Below are positions 1-7,198 of a stretch of DNA of 34,766 nucleotides, in pieces. Source of the DNA: Deltaproteobacteria bacterium (GTDB taxonomy: Bacteria; Desulfobacterota; Desulfobulbia; Desulfobulbales; VMSU01). A model generated the notes under the pieces. The model searched no databases and had not been told where the DNA came from. It worked only from the letters and a program-made list of their open reading frames with translations. Position numbers and translations under genes: made by a program. The stretch is from the NCBI GenBank assembly GCA_021782655.1, contig JAJXUT010000019.1:1-34766 (forward strand), read 5' to 3'. How positions within the stretch are numbered: position 1 is the stretch's first letter; the number at the start of each line of letters is the position of its first letter.

Positions 1-117
1 CAGGTACTTCTTCCACCAGTTGGGAACGTTACTGTTCAGGGAGGGGACGATGCTGACCGCCGAAAAGATGGTGACGAAGCAGAGGAAGATTATTTTCCAG
101 CGCAGGGAATTTTTCAT
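1..117 (-). CDS. secD: Protein translocase subunit SecD, N-terminal fragment
   Basis: SecD is the membrane component that works with SecF to drive proton-motive-force-dependent steps of Sec export. Only the first 39 codons are present and the gene continues past the left edge. The translation begins MKNSLRWKII, followed by a hydrophobic first membrane segment at about residues 9-27 and then PNWWKKYL, the typical SecD start in which an uncharged anchor is followed by a WWKKYLP-like motif at the head of the periplasmic domain. The ATG at 117 has an AAGGA ribosome site at the right distance. A consensus sigma-70 promoter lies upstream at 215-242. The usual upstream partner yajC is not next to it; the adjacent sequence is spacer and a repeat element. 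Identification rests on a short N-terminus, but the motif is characteristic. Confidence 0.85.
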   Translation of the reverse strand, partial: MKNSLRWKIIFLCFVTIFSAVSIVPSLNSNVPNWWKKYL

Positions 118-214
118 TAGTTTTTCCTTGGGAGAAGATGGCTGTCGGTGCGGCCTGGCGGCCCCGGTGGAAAGCGCCCGGCGAGACGACGTTTTTATCT
201 AAAAATGGCAGGTG

Positions 215-242
215 ATTATACCGCGTCGGGCAAGGATGTCAA
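215..242 (-). promoter_or_regulatory. Sigma-70 promoter of secD
   Basis: On the minus strand TTGACA (242-237) and TATAAT (220-215) are separated by 16 bases. Both hexamers match the consensus exactly. Transcription would start near 208, giving a leader of about 90 bases to the secD ATG. This suggests secD heads its own transcription unit here. Confidence 0.75.
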
Positions 243-350
243 ACTTAGATGCTGGCAGACCGGCTTTTTTCTCCTCGTGCCCTGGGGGCGGCGGGAGTAC
301 GCATAGGGCTTGGCAAGTCATGGCCTGATCGAGTATATAGTGCCAAGCAT

Positions 351-482
351 GATGGCGTCGCAAAAAATCCGACCTACTGCGGCGCACGGCGGTTTTGGCT
401 CGTTTGGCAGGCCATAAAACCACCGTGCGCCTTGCATGTCGGCCCTTTTGCTTGGCCTCGGCTACCTTTTTCGAAACCATCA
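351..482 (-). repeat. Palindromic MITE-like element, family 1, copy A
   Basis: About 132 bases bounded by inverted ends, GATGGCGTCGCAAAAA on the left and, read from the right on the opposite strand, GATGGTTTCGAAAAA. Read on the minus strand it aligns along its whole length with copies B (16039-16191) and C (28498-28651), sharing blocks such as GGTAGCCGA, AAGCAAAAGGGCCGA, CAAGGCGC and CGAGCCAAA. The interior is also an imperfect palindrome, so a transcript would fold into one long hairpin. No transposase is encoded. It lies between two divergent genes and may also act as a transcription terminator or insulator; that role is inference. Confidence 0.8.
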
Positions 483-519
483 ATCATCTCCGGTAGGCGG
501 CGGCGAGAGTGGATCGTCT

Positions 520-539
520 CGGCGCCCCTGGGGGCGCCG
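520..539 (+). promoter_or_regulatory. Perfect GC-rich hairpin before rsfS
   Basis: CGGCGCCCC (520-528) and GGGGCGCCG (531-539) are perfect inverted repeats with a two-base spacer. The hairpin ends 15 bases before the rsfS ribosome site (554-559). There is no following T-run, so it is more likely a leader structure or end-protecting stem than a terminator. Its role is not known. Confidence 0.6.
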
Positions 540-571
540 GTGAATGGCATTTTAGAGGAAATGGAAAACTC

Positions 572-982
572 ATGGAGAAACGTAATAAAAAGGCCTTGTC
601 CGGCGCCGACGCCCTGGAGGTGGCGGCCATTCTCTGCGCCGCTGCCGTGGACAAGAAGGCGGAAAACCTGACGCTGCTGGACGTGCGCAGGCTTTCGGGA
701 TTTACCGATTACTTCCTGATCATGGATGGACGCTCCACCCGGCACGTCCAGGGCCTGGCCGCGGCCCTGGATCAGCAGTTGAGCCGCAAGCGGCTCTCCA
801 GTCTGAAGGCCGAGGGCCTGGAGGAGGGGCGCTGGGTGTTGCTCGACTTCGACGACATCGTGGTGCATATCTTCTACCACGAGGATCGTCAACTCTACGA
901 CCTGGAGGGCCTGTGGCACGACGCCCCGAGGCTGGACGTGGCCCGGTTGCTCGGCGGGGAAAAACTGGAGGCGGTTAAGTGA
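572..982 (+). CDS. rsfS: Ribosomal silencing factor RsfS (Iojap/YbeB family)
   Basis: RsfS binds ribosomal protein L14 on the 50S subunit and blocks joining with 30S, lowering translation in starvation. The 136-residue protein shows the family core: an ALEVAAILCAAAVDKKAENLT segment, then the signature run LLDVRRLSGFTDYFLIMDGRSTRHVQGLA (split here only by position), and the C-terminal WVLLDFDDIVVHIFYHE and YDLEGLWHDA motifs. Length is normal for the family, with a short C-terminal tail. I chose ATG 572, which has AGAGGA at 554-559; an upstream in-frame ATG at 509 would add 21 residues encoded across the GC hairpin and lacks homology. The stop overlaps the gpmI start by four bases (GTGA), so the two are translationally coupled. 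nadD and proA, common neighbours elsewhere, are not here. Confidence 0.93.
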   Translation: MEKRNKKALSGADALEVAAILCAAAVDKKAENLTLLDVRRLSGFTDYFLIMDGRSTRHVQGLAAALDQQLSRKRLSSLKAEGLEEGRWVLLDFDDIVVHIFYHEDRQLYDLEGLWHDAPRLDVARLLGGEKLEAVK

Positions 983-2538
983 CTGAGGCCATCACCCCGG
1001 TAATGCTGATCATCATGGACGGTTGGGGGGTGGGGGCGCCCGTCTCCACCAACGCCGTGTTCATGGCCAAGACCCCCAACCTGGACGCCTGGGCCGGCCA
1101 GCACCCCACCACCACCCTCCTGGCCTACGACGGGGCGGTGGGCCTGCCGGAGGGCCAGATGGGCAACTCCGAGGTCGGACATCTTAATATCGGGGCCGGG
1201 CGGGTGGTCTATCAGGACTACACCCGCATCAATAAGGCCATCGCCACCGGCGAGCTGGCCCGTAACGAGACCCTGACCCAGGTAATCGACCAGGCCAGGG
1301 AGCGGGGCGCCACCTTGCACCTCCTGGGCCTGGTCTCCGACGGCGGGGTGCACAGCCACCTCAGCCACCTCCAGGCCCTGGTGCGGATCGCCGCTGAGCG
1401 GGGGCTTACCCGGATCGCCATCCACGCCTTCATGGATGGCCGGGACACCCCGCCCCAGAGCGGCCAGGGGTACATGGCGGCCCTGCAAGGGGAGCTGGCC
1501 AGGATCGGGGTTGGCCGGGTGGCCACCGTCACCGGCCGCTACTACGCCATGGATCGTGATCACCGCTGGGAGCGGGTGGCGCGGGCTTGGGGCGCCTTGG
1601 TCGAGGGGGAGGGGGGCACCGCCCGCGACCCGGTGGCCGCCATCTCCCAGGCCTACGAGCGGGGCGAGAGCGACGAGTTTATCGCCCCCCTGGTCATGGT
1701 GGATGAGGGTGGAACGCCCATTGCCAGGGTCAAGGACGGGGACAGCGTTATCTTTTTCAACTTCCGGGCCGACCGGGCCCGGCAGCTCACCCATGCCTTC
1801 ACCGATCATGAGTTCACCGCTTTTGCGACCGGCGTCCGGCCCCGGCTGGCCAGTTTCGTCACCTGCACCCGCTACGAGAAGGACATGGGCCTGCCGGCGC
1901 TCTTCCCTCCCCAGACCTTAAGCCGCATCCTGGGCGAGGAGGTGAGCGCCCGGGGGTTGAACCAACTGCGCATCGCCGAGACCGAGAAGTACGCCCACGT
2001 CACCTACTTTTTCAACGGCGGCCGGGAGACGCCCTATCCCTTGGAAGACCGGGCCTTGATCGACTCGCCCCGGGAGGTGGCCACCTACGACCTAAAGCCC
2101 CAGATGAGCGCCCCTCAGGTGACCGAGGAGCTCCTGCGCCGCCTGGCGGAGAAGGACTATCACCTGGTGGTGCTGAACTTTGCCAACGCCGACATGGTGG
2201 GGCACTCCGGCAAGCTGGCGGCGGCGATCACCGCCTGCGAGACCGTGGATCAGTGCCTGGGCCGGATCGTGCCCCGTTTTCAAGAACTGGGCGGGGTGGT
2301 GCTGATCTGCGCCGACCACGGCAACGCCGAGGTCATGTACGACGAGGCGACCCACGGCCCCCACACTGCCCATACCTTGAATCCGGTGCCGTTTCTGCTC
2401 ATCGACGACCGCCATCGGGGCCGGATCTTGCGGGCCGGCGGGGCCTTGAAGGACATCGCCCCCACCGTCCTTAGCCTCATGGGGCTGACGGTGCCGGAGG
2501 CGATGGAGGGCGTCTGCCTGCTGACCGGGGCGGCCTGA
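979..2538 (+). CDS. gpmI: 2,3-bisphosphoglycerate-independent phosphoglycerate mutase
   Basis: Cytosolic enzyme interconverting 3- and 2-phosphoglycerate in glycolysis and gluconeogenesis, using two metal ions (usually Mn) and a phosphoserine intermediate. The 519-residue length is standard. Visible alkaline-phosphatase-superfamily landmarks are D14 in MDGWG, the catalytic S64 in GNSEVGH, HAFMDGRDTPP for substrate binding, KYAHVTYFFNGG, the metal site NFANADMVGHSG and the C-terminal ICADHGNAE. It starts with GTG at 979, inside the rsfS stop codon, an arrangement typical of coupled translation; no better start exists nearby. thrC follows after 51 bases. Nothing is missing from the active site, and the call is secure. 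Confidence 0.97.
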   Translation: MTEAITPVMLIIMDGWGVGAPVSTNAVFMAKTPNLDAWAGQHPTTTLLAYDGAVGLPEGQMGNSEVGHLNIGAGRVVYQDYTRINKAIATGELARNETLTQVIDQARERGATLHLLGLVSDGGVHSHLSHLQALVRIAAERGLTRIAIHAFMDGRDTPPQSGQGYMAALQGELARIGVGRVATVTGRYYAMDRDHRWERVARAWGALVEGEGGTARDPVAAISQAYERGESDEFIAPLVMVDEGGTPIARVKDGDSVIFFNFRADRARQLTHAFTDHEFTAFATGVRPRLASFVTCTRYEKDMGLPALFPPQTLSRILGEEVSARGLNQLRIAETEKYAHVTYFFNGGRETPYPLEDRALIDSPREVATYDLKPQMSAPQVTEELLRRLAEKDYHLVVLNFANADMVGHSGKLAAAITACETVDQCLGRIVPRFQELGGVVLICADHGNAEVMYDEATHGPHTAHTLNPVPFLLIDDRHRGRILRAGGALKDIAPTVLSLMGLTVPEAMEGVCLLTGAA

Positions 2539-2589
2539 TCCCGCCGCCTCCGGGCCGTATTCCGCTAACCCTATACGAGTTAACCAACC

Positions 2590-3981
2590 ATGCGTTATAT
2601 AAGCACCCGTGGCCAGATCGCCCCCATCGGCTTCAAGGAGGCGGTGATGATGGGCCTGGCCAGCGATGGCGGCCTGCTTTTGCCGGAGTCCATCCCCGCA
2701 AGCGACGACGGCACCCTGGCCGCTTGGCGGGAGTTGTCCTATCCCGAATTGGCCCTTGAGGTCATCTCCCGTTTCAGCGACGATATCCCCCGCGCCGATC
2801 TGAAAAATCTCATAGACCGTTCCTACCGGAGCTTTTCCCACCCCCAGGTCACCCCCCTGGTGAAGAGGGGCGGGATCTACATCCTGGAGCTGTTTCACGG
2901 CCCCACCCTGGCCTTCAAGGACGTGGCCCTGCAGTTTCTGGGCAACCTCTTCGAGTACCTGCTCGCCGAGCGTGGCGAGCGGATGAATATCCTGGGCGCC
3001 ACCTCGGGCGACACCGGCAGCGCCGCCATCCACGGGGTGCGGGGCAAGGGGCGGATCAACATCTTCATCCTCCACCCCCACCAGCGGGTCAGCCCCATCC
3101 AGGAGTTACAGATGACCTCGGTGGTGGACGACAACGTCTTCAACCTGGCCATCACCGGCACCTTCGACGATGGCCAGGCCATAGTCAAGACGATCTTCAA
3201 CGACCTGGCCTTCAAGGAGCGCCATCGGCTGGGGGCGGTGAACTCCATCAACTGGGCCCGCATCCTGGCCCAGGTGGTCTATTACCTTTACAGCTACTTT
3301 AGGGTGACGGATTCCGAGGGTGGGAGAGGGGTGGATTTTTCGGTACCGACTGGGAACTTCGGCGACATCTTCGCCGGCTTCGTGGCCCGGCGGATGCTGG
3401 GCGAGGAGCGGATCGGGCGCCTGATCCTGGCCACCAACGACAACGACATCCTGGCCCGGTTCGTCACCCGCGGCGACTATTCGACCGCCCAGGTGACCCC
3501 CACCTCGAGTCCGTCGATGGACATTCAACTGGCCTCCAACTTCGAGCGCTATCTGTACTACCTAAACGGCGAGGACGCGGCCCGCACCGCCGCCGACATG
3601 GAGAAGATGGCGGCGGGAGGATCGCTGGCCTTCGACGGCCAGGCCCTCTCCCGGATTCAGCGGGAGTTCGCCGGCTACCGGGTGGCGGAGCCGGAGGTGA
3701 TCGCCACCATCCGGGACTTCTTTAACGCCAACGGCTACGTGCTCGATCCCCACACCGCGGTGGGGGTGCGGGCCGGACTGGCCCTGCGCGATCCAGGACG
3801 GCCCCTGGTCTGCCTTGCCACTGCCCATCCCGGAAAATTCGGGGCCGCGGTGGCCCAGGCCATCGGCGAGCAGCCCCTGCCTCCGGCCTTGGCCGGGCTG
3901 GTTGGCCTGCCGACCCGCTGCCAGATTTTACCCGCCCAGGTGGGGGCGGTAAGGGAGTTCGTCGAGCGCCATGCCTGCTAA
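2590..3981 (+). CDS. thrC: Threonine synthase
   Basis: PLP enzyme converting O-phospho-L-homoserine to L-threonine, the last step of threonine synthesis. The 463-residue protein is of the longer type shared by E. coli and fungi, with the N-terminal YISTRGQ..GFKEAVMMGLASDGGLLLPESIP motif (given as key parts), the Schiff-base lysine K110 in FHGPTLAFKD and the phosphate-binding loop GATSGDTGSAA. The C-terminal half keeps VPTGNFGDIFAGF and HPGKFGAAV. The ATG at 2590 has no clear Shine-Dalgarno; the leader is rich in A and C (AACCAACC just before the start), a feature seen before several genes here. The stop at 3981 overlaps an upstream start candidate of the next gene. Grouping with gpmI suggests co-transcription. 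Confidence 0.96.
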   Translation: MRYISTRGQIAPIGFKEAVMMGLASDGGLLLPESIPASDDGTLAAWRELSYPELALEVISRFSDDIPRADLKNLIDRSYRSFSHPQVTPLVKRGGIYILELFHGPTLAFKDVALQFLGNLFEYLLAERGERMNILGATSGDTGSAAIHGVRGKGRINIFILHPHQRVSPIQELQMTSVVDDNVFNLAITGTFDDGQAIVKTIFNDLAFKERHRLGAVNSINWARILAQVVYYLYSYFRVTDSEGGRGVDFSVPTGNFGDIFAGFVARRMLGEERIGRLILATNDNDILARFVTRGDYSTAQVTPTSSPSMDIQLASNFERYLYYLNGEDAARTAADMEKMAAGGSLAFDGQALSRIQREFAGYRVAEPEVIATIRDFFNANGYVLDPHTAVGVRAGLALRDPGRPLVCLATAHPGKFGAAVAQAIGEQPLPPALAGLVGLPTRCQILPAQVGAVREFVERHAC

Positions 3982-4006
3982 CCGGGTGGGCATAAGGGGT
4001 AGGAAG

Positions 4007-4669
4007 ATGTGGACGATCCTGGGGCGGGCGGTACTGGTCGGCCTGCTCCTTGGCCTGGCCGCCTGCGGCTCACGCCCCAACCGCCTGGAGGTGCTGCGCC
4101 ACCAGCGGCAGGTGCTGAGCTTTAGGGCCGACAAGGATCGTTTCTTCAAGGACTCCCCGCAGTCGCCGCTCTTCAACGAGCAGCAGTTGACCTTCCACGC
4201 CTTGAATTATTTCCCGGTGGACATCGCCTACCGGGTGACTGCCCGCTATCGGCATTTGACCAGTCCCGCCCAATTCAAGATCAAGACCTCGACCGGCCAC
4301 GAGCGGGTCTATCTTACCGTGGGCCAGCTCGATTTTACGCTGCTTGGCCAGCCGCTGACCCTGTTCGCCTACCGGGAGGACAGTCCGGAGGGCCGGGCGC
4401 GGAGCGAGCTATTCGTGCCCTTCACCGACAAGACCAACGGCCGGGAGACCTACGGCGGCGGACGTTATCTCGATATCGAGGAGCCCAAGGGGGATAAGCT
4501 TGTCTTGGACTTTAATTATGCCTATAATCCTTACTGCGCCTACAATCACAATTTCTCCTGCCCCATCCCGCCCCCTGAGAATCATCTGGGGGTAGCGGTG
4601 CGGGCTGGGGAGAGGCTCTTCGCCCCGCCGACGCCGGACGGAGAGGAGCTGCCGCACCGGGCGGAGTGA
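4007..4669 (+). CDS. DUF1684-family lipoprotein
   Basis: A predicted lipoprotein of 220 residues whose biochemical role is unknown. The signal peptide MWTILGRAVLVGLLLGLAAC ends in a lipobox LAAC, so C20 would be lipidated. The C-terminal half has the DUF1684 signature: FVPFTDKTNGRETYGGGRYL, LDFNYAYNPYCAYN, then a CPIPPPENHLGVAVRAGER run, with two conserved cysteines in the CAYN...C pair. A longer frame begins at 3971 and overlaps the thrC stop, but ATG 4007 gives a proper signal peptide and has GGGG/AGGAAG sequence just upstream. A negatively charged residue does not follow the cysteine, so outer-membrane sorting is plausible. The family assignment is by remembered motif; function is not inferred. 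Confidence 0.8.
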   Translation: MWTILGRAVLVGLLLGLAACGSRPNRLEVLRHQRQVLSFRADKDRFFKDSPQSPLFNEQQLTFHALNYFPVDIAYRVTARYRHLTSPAQFKIKTSTGHERVYLTVGQLDFTLLGQPLTLFAYREDSPEGRARSELFVPFTDKTNGRETYGGGRYLDIEEPKGDKLVLDFNYAYNPYCAYNHNFSCPIPPPENHLGVAVRAGERLFAPPTPDGEELPHRAE

Positions 4670-4696
4670 CGAGACCACTGCCAACAGGGGGAGAAG

Positions 4697-5266
4697 ATGG
4701 AGGAAAAGCTGGCGATCGACAACGTGGCCCAGGCCTTCTGTCTGGCCACCAAGGCCACCTTGGAGAAGGCCATTGGCCGCAAGGTGGATTACGTGCGCAC
4801 GATCCAGAATATCCCCCGGGTTAGCATCCGGCCCGATCTCGGCTGTTTCGTGCAGTTCGCCGGCGACTACCACGGCCTGGTGGCCCTGACCTTCTCGGCG
4901 GAGGCGGCCCTGGGCCTGTATCGCAGCTACATGCTGGGCATGGGCATGCCTGCCGAGGAACTGGCCAGCGAGGCCAGTACCGCCGAGGTGGTGGACACTA
5001 TCGGCGAGATCACCAACCAGATCATGGGCCGAGCCATGCGGATGATCGAGGCCAAGTACGACCTGAACGCCTACTTCGGCCAGCCCAAGGCCCTGCACTT
5101 GAGTAACGGCATCTCCCTGGTGCCGGAGAGTTCGAGCAGCAACTCCATGATGGCCGATGAAAACAGCGTCTTCGAAAATCGGCGCATCGTCTTCAAGTTC
5201 GAGGAGGCCAGGTTTTACCTGGAGATCGCCATGGAGCGGATCGAGTTCATCAAACTGGCCAAGTAG
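4697..5266 (+). CDS. DUF3334 / CheX-like protein
   Basis: A 189-residue soluble protein resembling the DUF3334 group, which is related to CheC/CheX phosphatases of chemotaxis response regulators. Visible support includes IQNIPRVSIRPDLGCFVQFAGDYHGLVALTF near residue 37-67 (listed as landmarks) and the helix EITNQIMGRAMRMIE at about 107-121, which carries the E-x-x-N pattern used by CheX/CheC to hydrolyse phospho-aspartate. A serine-rich break (SSSSNS) precedes the last strand pair. GGGGGAGAAG precedes the ATG at 4697. No other chemotaxis gene is in the window, so its partner is unknown. Phosphatase activity is inference from family; the structural class is reasonably clear. Confidence 0.7.
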   Translation: MEEKLAIDNVAQAFCLATKATLEKAIGRKVDYVRTIQNIPRVSIRPDLGCFVQFAGDYHGLVALTFSAEAALGLYRSYMLGMGMPAEELASEASTAEVVDTIGEITNQIMGRAMRMIEAKYDLNAYFGQPKALHLSNGISLVPESSSSNSMMADENSVFENRRIVFKFEEARFYLEIAMERIEFIKLAK

Positions 5267-5431
5267 CGTCGCCGGTTGGCGCTCCGTTCCGTCCCCTCCC
5301 GGCTTCTTTTCGATTCCAAAACTCCCCCGGTTGCGGTATATAACGTTTTTCTTAAGACGGGTTTCGTCTGGGGCCGGTGGCGCCGGGCAGAGGCTCGGCG
5401 TATCCTATTTTTTAAGGGAGGAATCGGCCTT

Positions 5432-6400
5432 ATGGGTAGTTCATGCGGCACATGCGATAGCAAGGCGGGCTGCGGGCAGGCCTCCAGTCAGGCTCAGGCC
5501 CAGCAGGCCCATATCGCCCAGCAGGAGGTGGCGATCAAGGCCTCGCTGGCCAAGATCAAGCATAAAATTCTAGTGATGAGTGGCAAGGGGGGGGTGGGCA
5601 AGAGCACGGTGTCCACCAACCTGGCGATGGGATTGGCCCAGCGCGGATACCAGGTCGGATTGATGGATGTCGATCTTCACGGCCCAGACATCTGCCGGAT
5701 GCTCAATCTGGAGCATCGCCTTCAGGACGCGGATCGGGGCCAGGGCCGGCTCCTGCCGCCCATCCAGGCCAACGCCAACCTCAAGGTCACCTCCCTTGAG
5801 TACATGATGGAGGATCGCGACGACCCGATCATCTGGCGGGGGCCGCTCAAGATCCAGGCCATCCGTCAGTTTATCGCCGACATGGACTGGGGCGAGCTGG
5901 ACTACCTGGTGATCGACGCCCCGCCCGGCACCGGCGACGAGCCCCTGACTATCGCCAGCACCATTCCCGACGCCCAGGCCCTGGTAGTCACCACCCCCCA
6001 GGACGTGGCCCTGGCCGATGTTAGAAAGTCGATCAACTTCTGCCTGCACGTCAAGATGCGCATCCTGGGCCTGGTCGAGAACATGAGCGGCCTGATCTGC
6101 CCCCACTGCGGCCAGGTGGTGGAGGTGTTCAAGAGCGGCGGCGGGGAAAGGACGGCGGCGGACTTTAAGATCAACTTCCTGGGCCGGGTGCCCATGGATC
6201 CCCGGGTGGTGACGGGCGGCGACGCTGGGGTTCCGTACCTAAGCTCGGGCGAGGAGAGCCCGGCGGTGACGGCCTTCAACCAGGTGGTGGACCGGGTCAT
6301 CGGCCAGCAGGTGCCCACCCCCCGGCCCATTCCCCTGGCCAAGGCGGGCGGCTGCGCCTGCGGCGACGGCGGCTGCGACCCCAACAAGTGCAGTTGTTGA
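5432..6400 (+). CDS. Mrp/NBP35-family Fe-S cluster carrier ATPase
   Basis: Cytosolic P-loop ATPase that binds and delivers iron-sulfur clusters, ApbC/Mrp/NBP35 group. The 322-residue protein has an N-terminal cysteine cluster (C5, C8, C14) like that of NBP35, the deviant Walker A GKGGVGKST at 51-59, DVDLHGPDICRML, the switch motif LVIDAPPGTGDE, the CPHCG pair near residue 224-228 and a cysteine-rich tail CACGDGGCDPNKCSC. Having both N- and C-terminal cysteine clusters is typical of anaerobe proteins of this group. ATG 5432 is preceded by AAGGGAGG at 5414-5421; an upstream in-frame start at 5276 would add 52 residues with no family match. The 165-base gap before it implies its own promoter. 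The MipZ/ParA look-alikes are excluded by the cysteines. Confidence 0.9.
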   Translation: MGSSCGTCDSKAGCGQASSQAQAQQAHIAQQEVAIKASLAKIKHKILVMSGKGGVGKSTVSTNLAMGLAQRGYQVGLMDVDLHGPDICRMLNLEHRLQDADRGQGRLLPPIQANANLKVTSLEYMMEDRDDPIIWRGPLKIQAIRQFIADMDWGELDYLVIDAPPGTGDEPLTIASTIPDAQALVVTTPQDVALADVRKSINFCLHVKMRILGLVENMSGLICPHCGQVVEVFKSGGGERTAADFKINFLGRVPMDPRVVTGGDAGVPYLSSGEESPAVTAFNQVVDRVIGQQVPTPRPIPLAKAGGCACGDGGCDPNKCSC

Positions 6401-6407
6401 GTTTGGG

Positions 6408-6545
6408 GGATTAGGACGTTAGGCGGCGGGAAGAGCGGAGCCAGGCTGGTTTGGGGGCGCCGAAGCCGCCGTCTGGTTAAGGCCGTACTCGCACCCACAG
6501 CCCAACCAACCTCCAGCCTAAACCCCTACCGCCTAACCAACCTAA
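6408..6545 (+). repeat. Long imperfect inverted repeat between mrp and the hydrolase gene
   Basis: The left half is G-rich and the right half is its imperfect complement: GTTAGGCGG (6419-6427) mirrors CCGCCTAAC (6530-6538), and AGGCTGGTTTGGG (from about 6445) mirrors CCCAACCAACCT within the 6501-6513 area. The right arm runs into an A/C-rich, nearly G-free leader just before the next ribosome site. It may fold as a leader structure or end the mrp transcript; there is no T-run. It does not match repeat families 1 or 2. Confidence 0.5.
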
Positions 6546-6558
6546 CAGAGGAATTCCC

Positions 6559-7197
6559 ATGATCATCCGGCAACTTGTCGTGGGCAGCATGGGGGTCTGC
6601 TGCTATCTCCTGGGTTGCGAAGAGACGAGACGGGCGGCGGTGATCGACCCCGGCGGCGATGTGTCCGCCATCCTGGCGGCGGCCCAAGACGAGCATCTCG
6701 CCATCGACTACCTCATCAACACTCACGGCCACCCGGACCACGATTGCGGCAACGGCCCGCTCCAGGCCGCGACCAAGGCCAGAATCGTCATCCATCGGGA
6801 GGACGCCGCCTTCTTCGCCCGACCCGAGGTCAAGGCCTACTTCTCGATGCTGGGCCTGCCCGCCTCGCCGCCGCCGGATATGCTGGTCGAAGACGGCGAG
6901 GTCATCGCGGTGGGCAAGATCAGGCTAACCGTCATCCACACCCCCGGCCACACCCCGGGCGGCATCTGCCTTTACGCCCCGCCCCATCTTTTCACCGGCG
7001 ACACCCTGTTCGTTGACGGGGTGGGCCGCACCGACTTTCCCGGCGGCGACACCGCCACCCTCATGCGCTCCATCCGCAAACGGCTCCTGATCCTGCCCCC
7101 GGCGACCAAGGTCTGGCCGGGCCACGGTTACGGTGGCGACGCCTCGACCATCGGCCAGGAGGCCCGGCACAACCCCTTCCTGACCGGGGATTTTTAG
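6559..7197 (+). CDS. Metallo-beta-lactamase-fold hydrolase, glyoxalase II-like
   Basis: A 212-residue soluble hydrolase with a two-metal active site. The ligands are visible: H56, H58, D60 and H61 in THGHPDHDCG, H131 in HTPGHTPGG, the bridging D148 in FTGDTLF and H189 in PGHGYGG. This is the short glyoxalase II-like (hydroxyacylglutathione hydrolase-like) form lacking the C-terminal glutathione-binding helices, so substrate cannot be assigned. ATG 6559 follows AGAGGA at 6546-6551. The stop is one base from selB, so the two are probably co-translated. Two conserved-looking cysteines at 14 and 15 sit near the N-terminus. The fold call is firm and the specific reaction is open. Confidence 0.88.
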   Translation: MIIRQLVVGSMGVCCYLLGCEETRRAAVIDPGGDVSAILAAAQDEHLAIDYLINTHGHPDHDCGNGPLQAATKARIVIHREDAAFFARPEVKAYFSMLGLPASPPPDMLVEDGEVIAVGKIRLTVIHTPGHTPGGICLYAPPHLFTGDTLFVDGVGRTDFPGGDTATLMRSIRKRLLILPPATKVWPGHGYGGDASTIGQEARHNPFLTGDF

Positions 7198-7198
7198 G

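Larger units (their letters stand above)
118..571. other. Gene-free divergent intergenic region between secD and rsfS
   Basis: This 454-base stretch separates the divergent secD and rsfS genes. It holds the secD promoter (215-242), one copy of palindromic repeat family 1 (351-482) and a strong hairpin (520-539) just before rsfS. Open frames here, including one that runs through the repeat on the minus strand, have no recognisable protein character and no ribosome site. I see no yajC. Confidence 0.7.

Noticed and set aside
249-671. Open frames across the secD-rsfS spacer (both strands)
   Set aside because: They run through the family 1 repeat and the GC hairpin, have no ribosome site and overlap rsfS in another frame.
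3971-4006. Earlier start for the DUF1684 lipoprotein at 3971
   Set aside because: It would place 12 polar and basic residues before the signal peptide and overlap thrC; ATG 4007 has a proper site and gives a clean lipobox signal.
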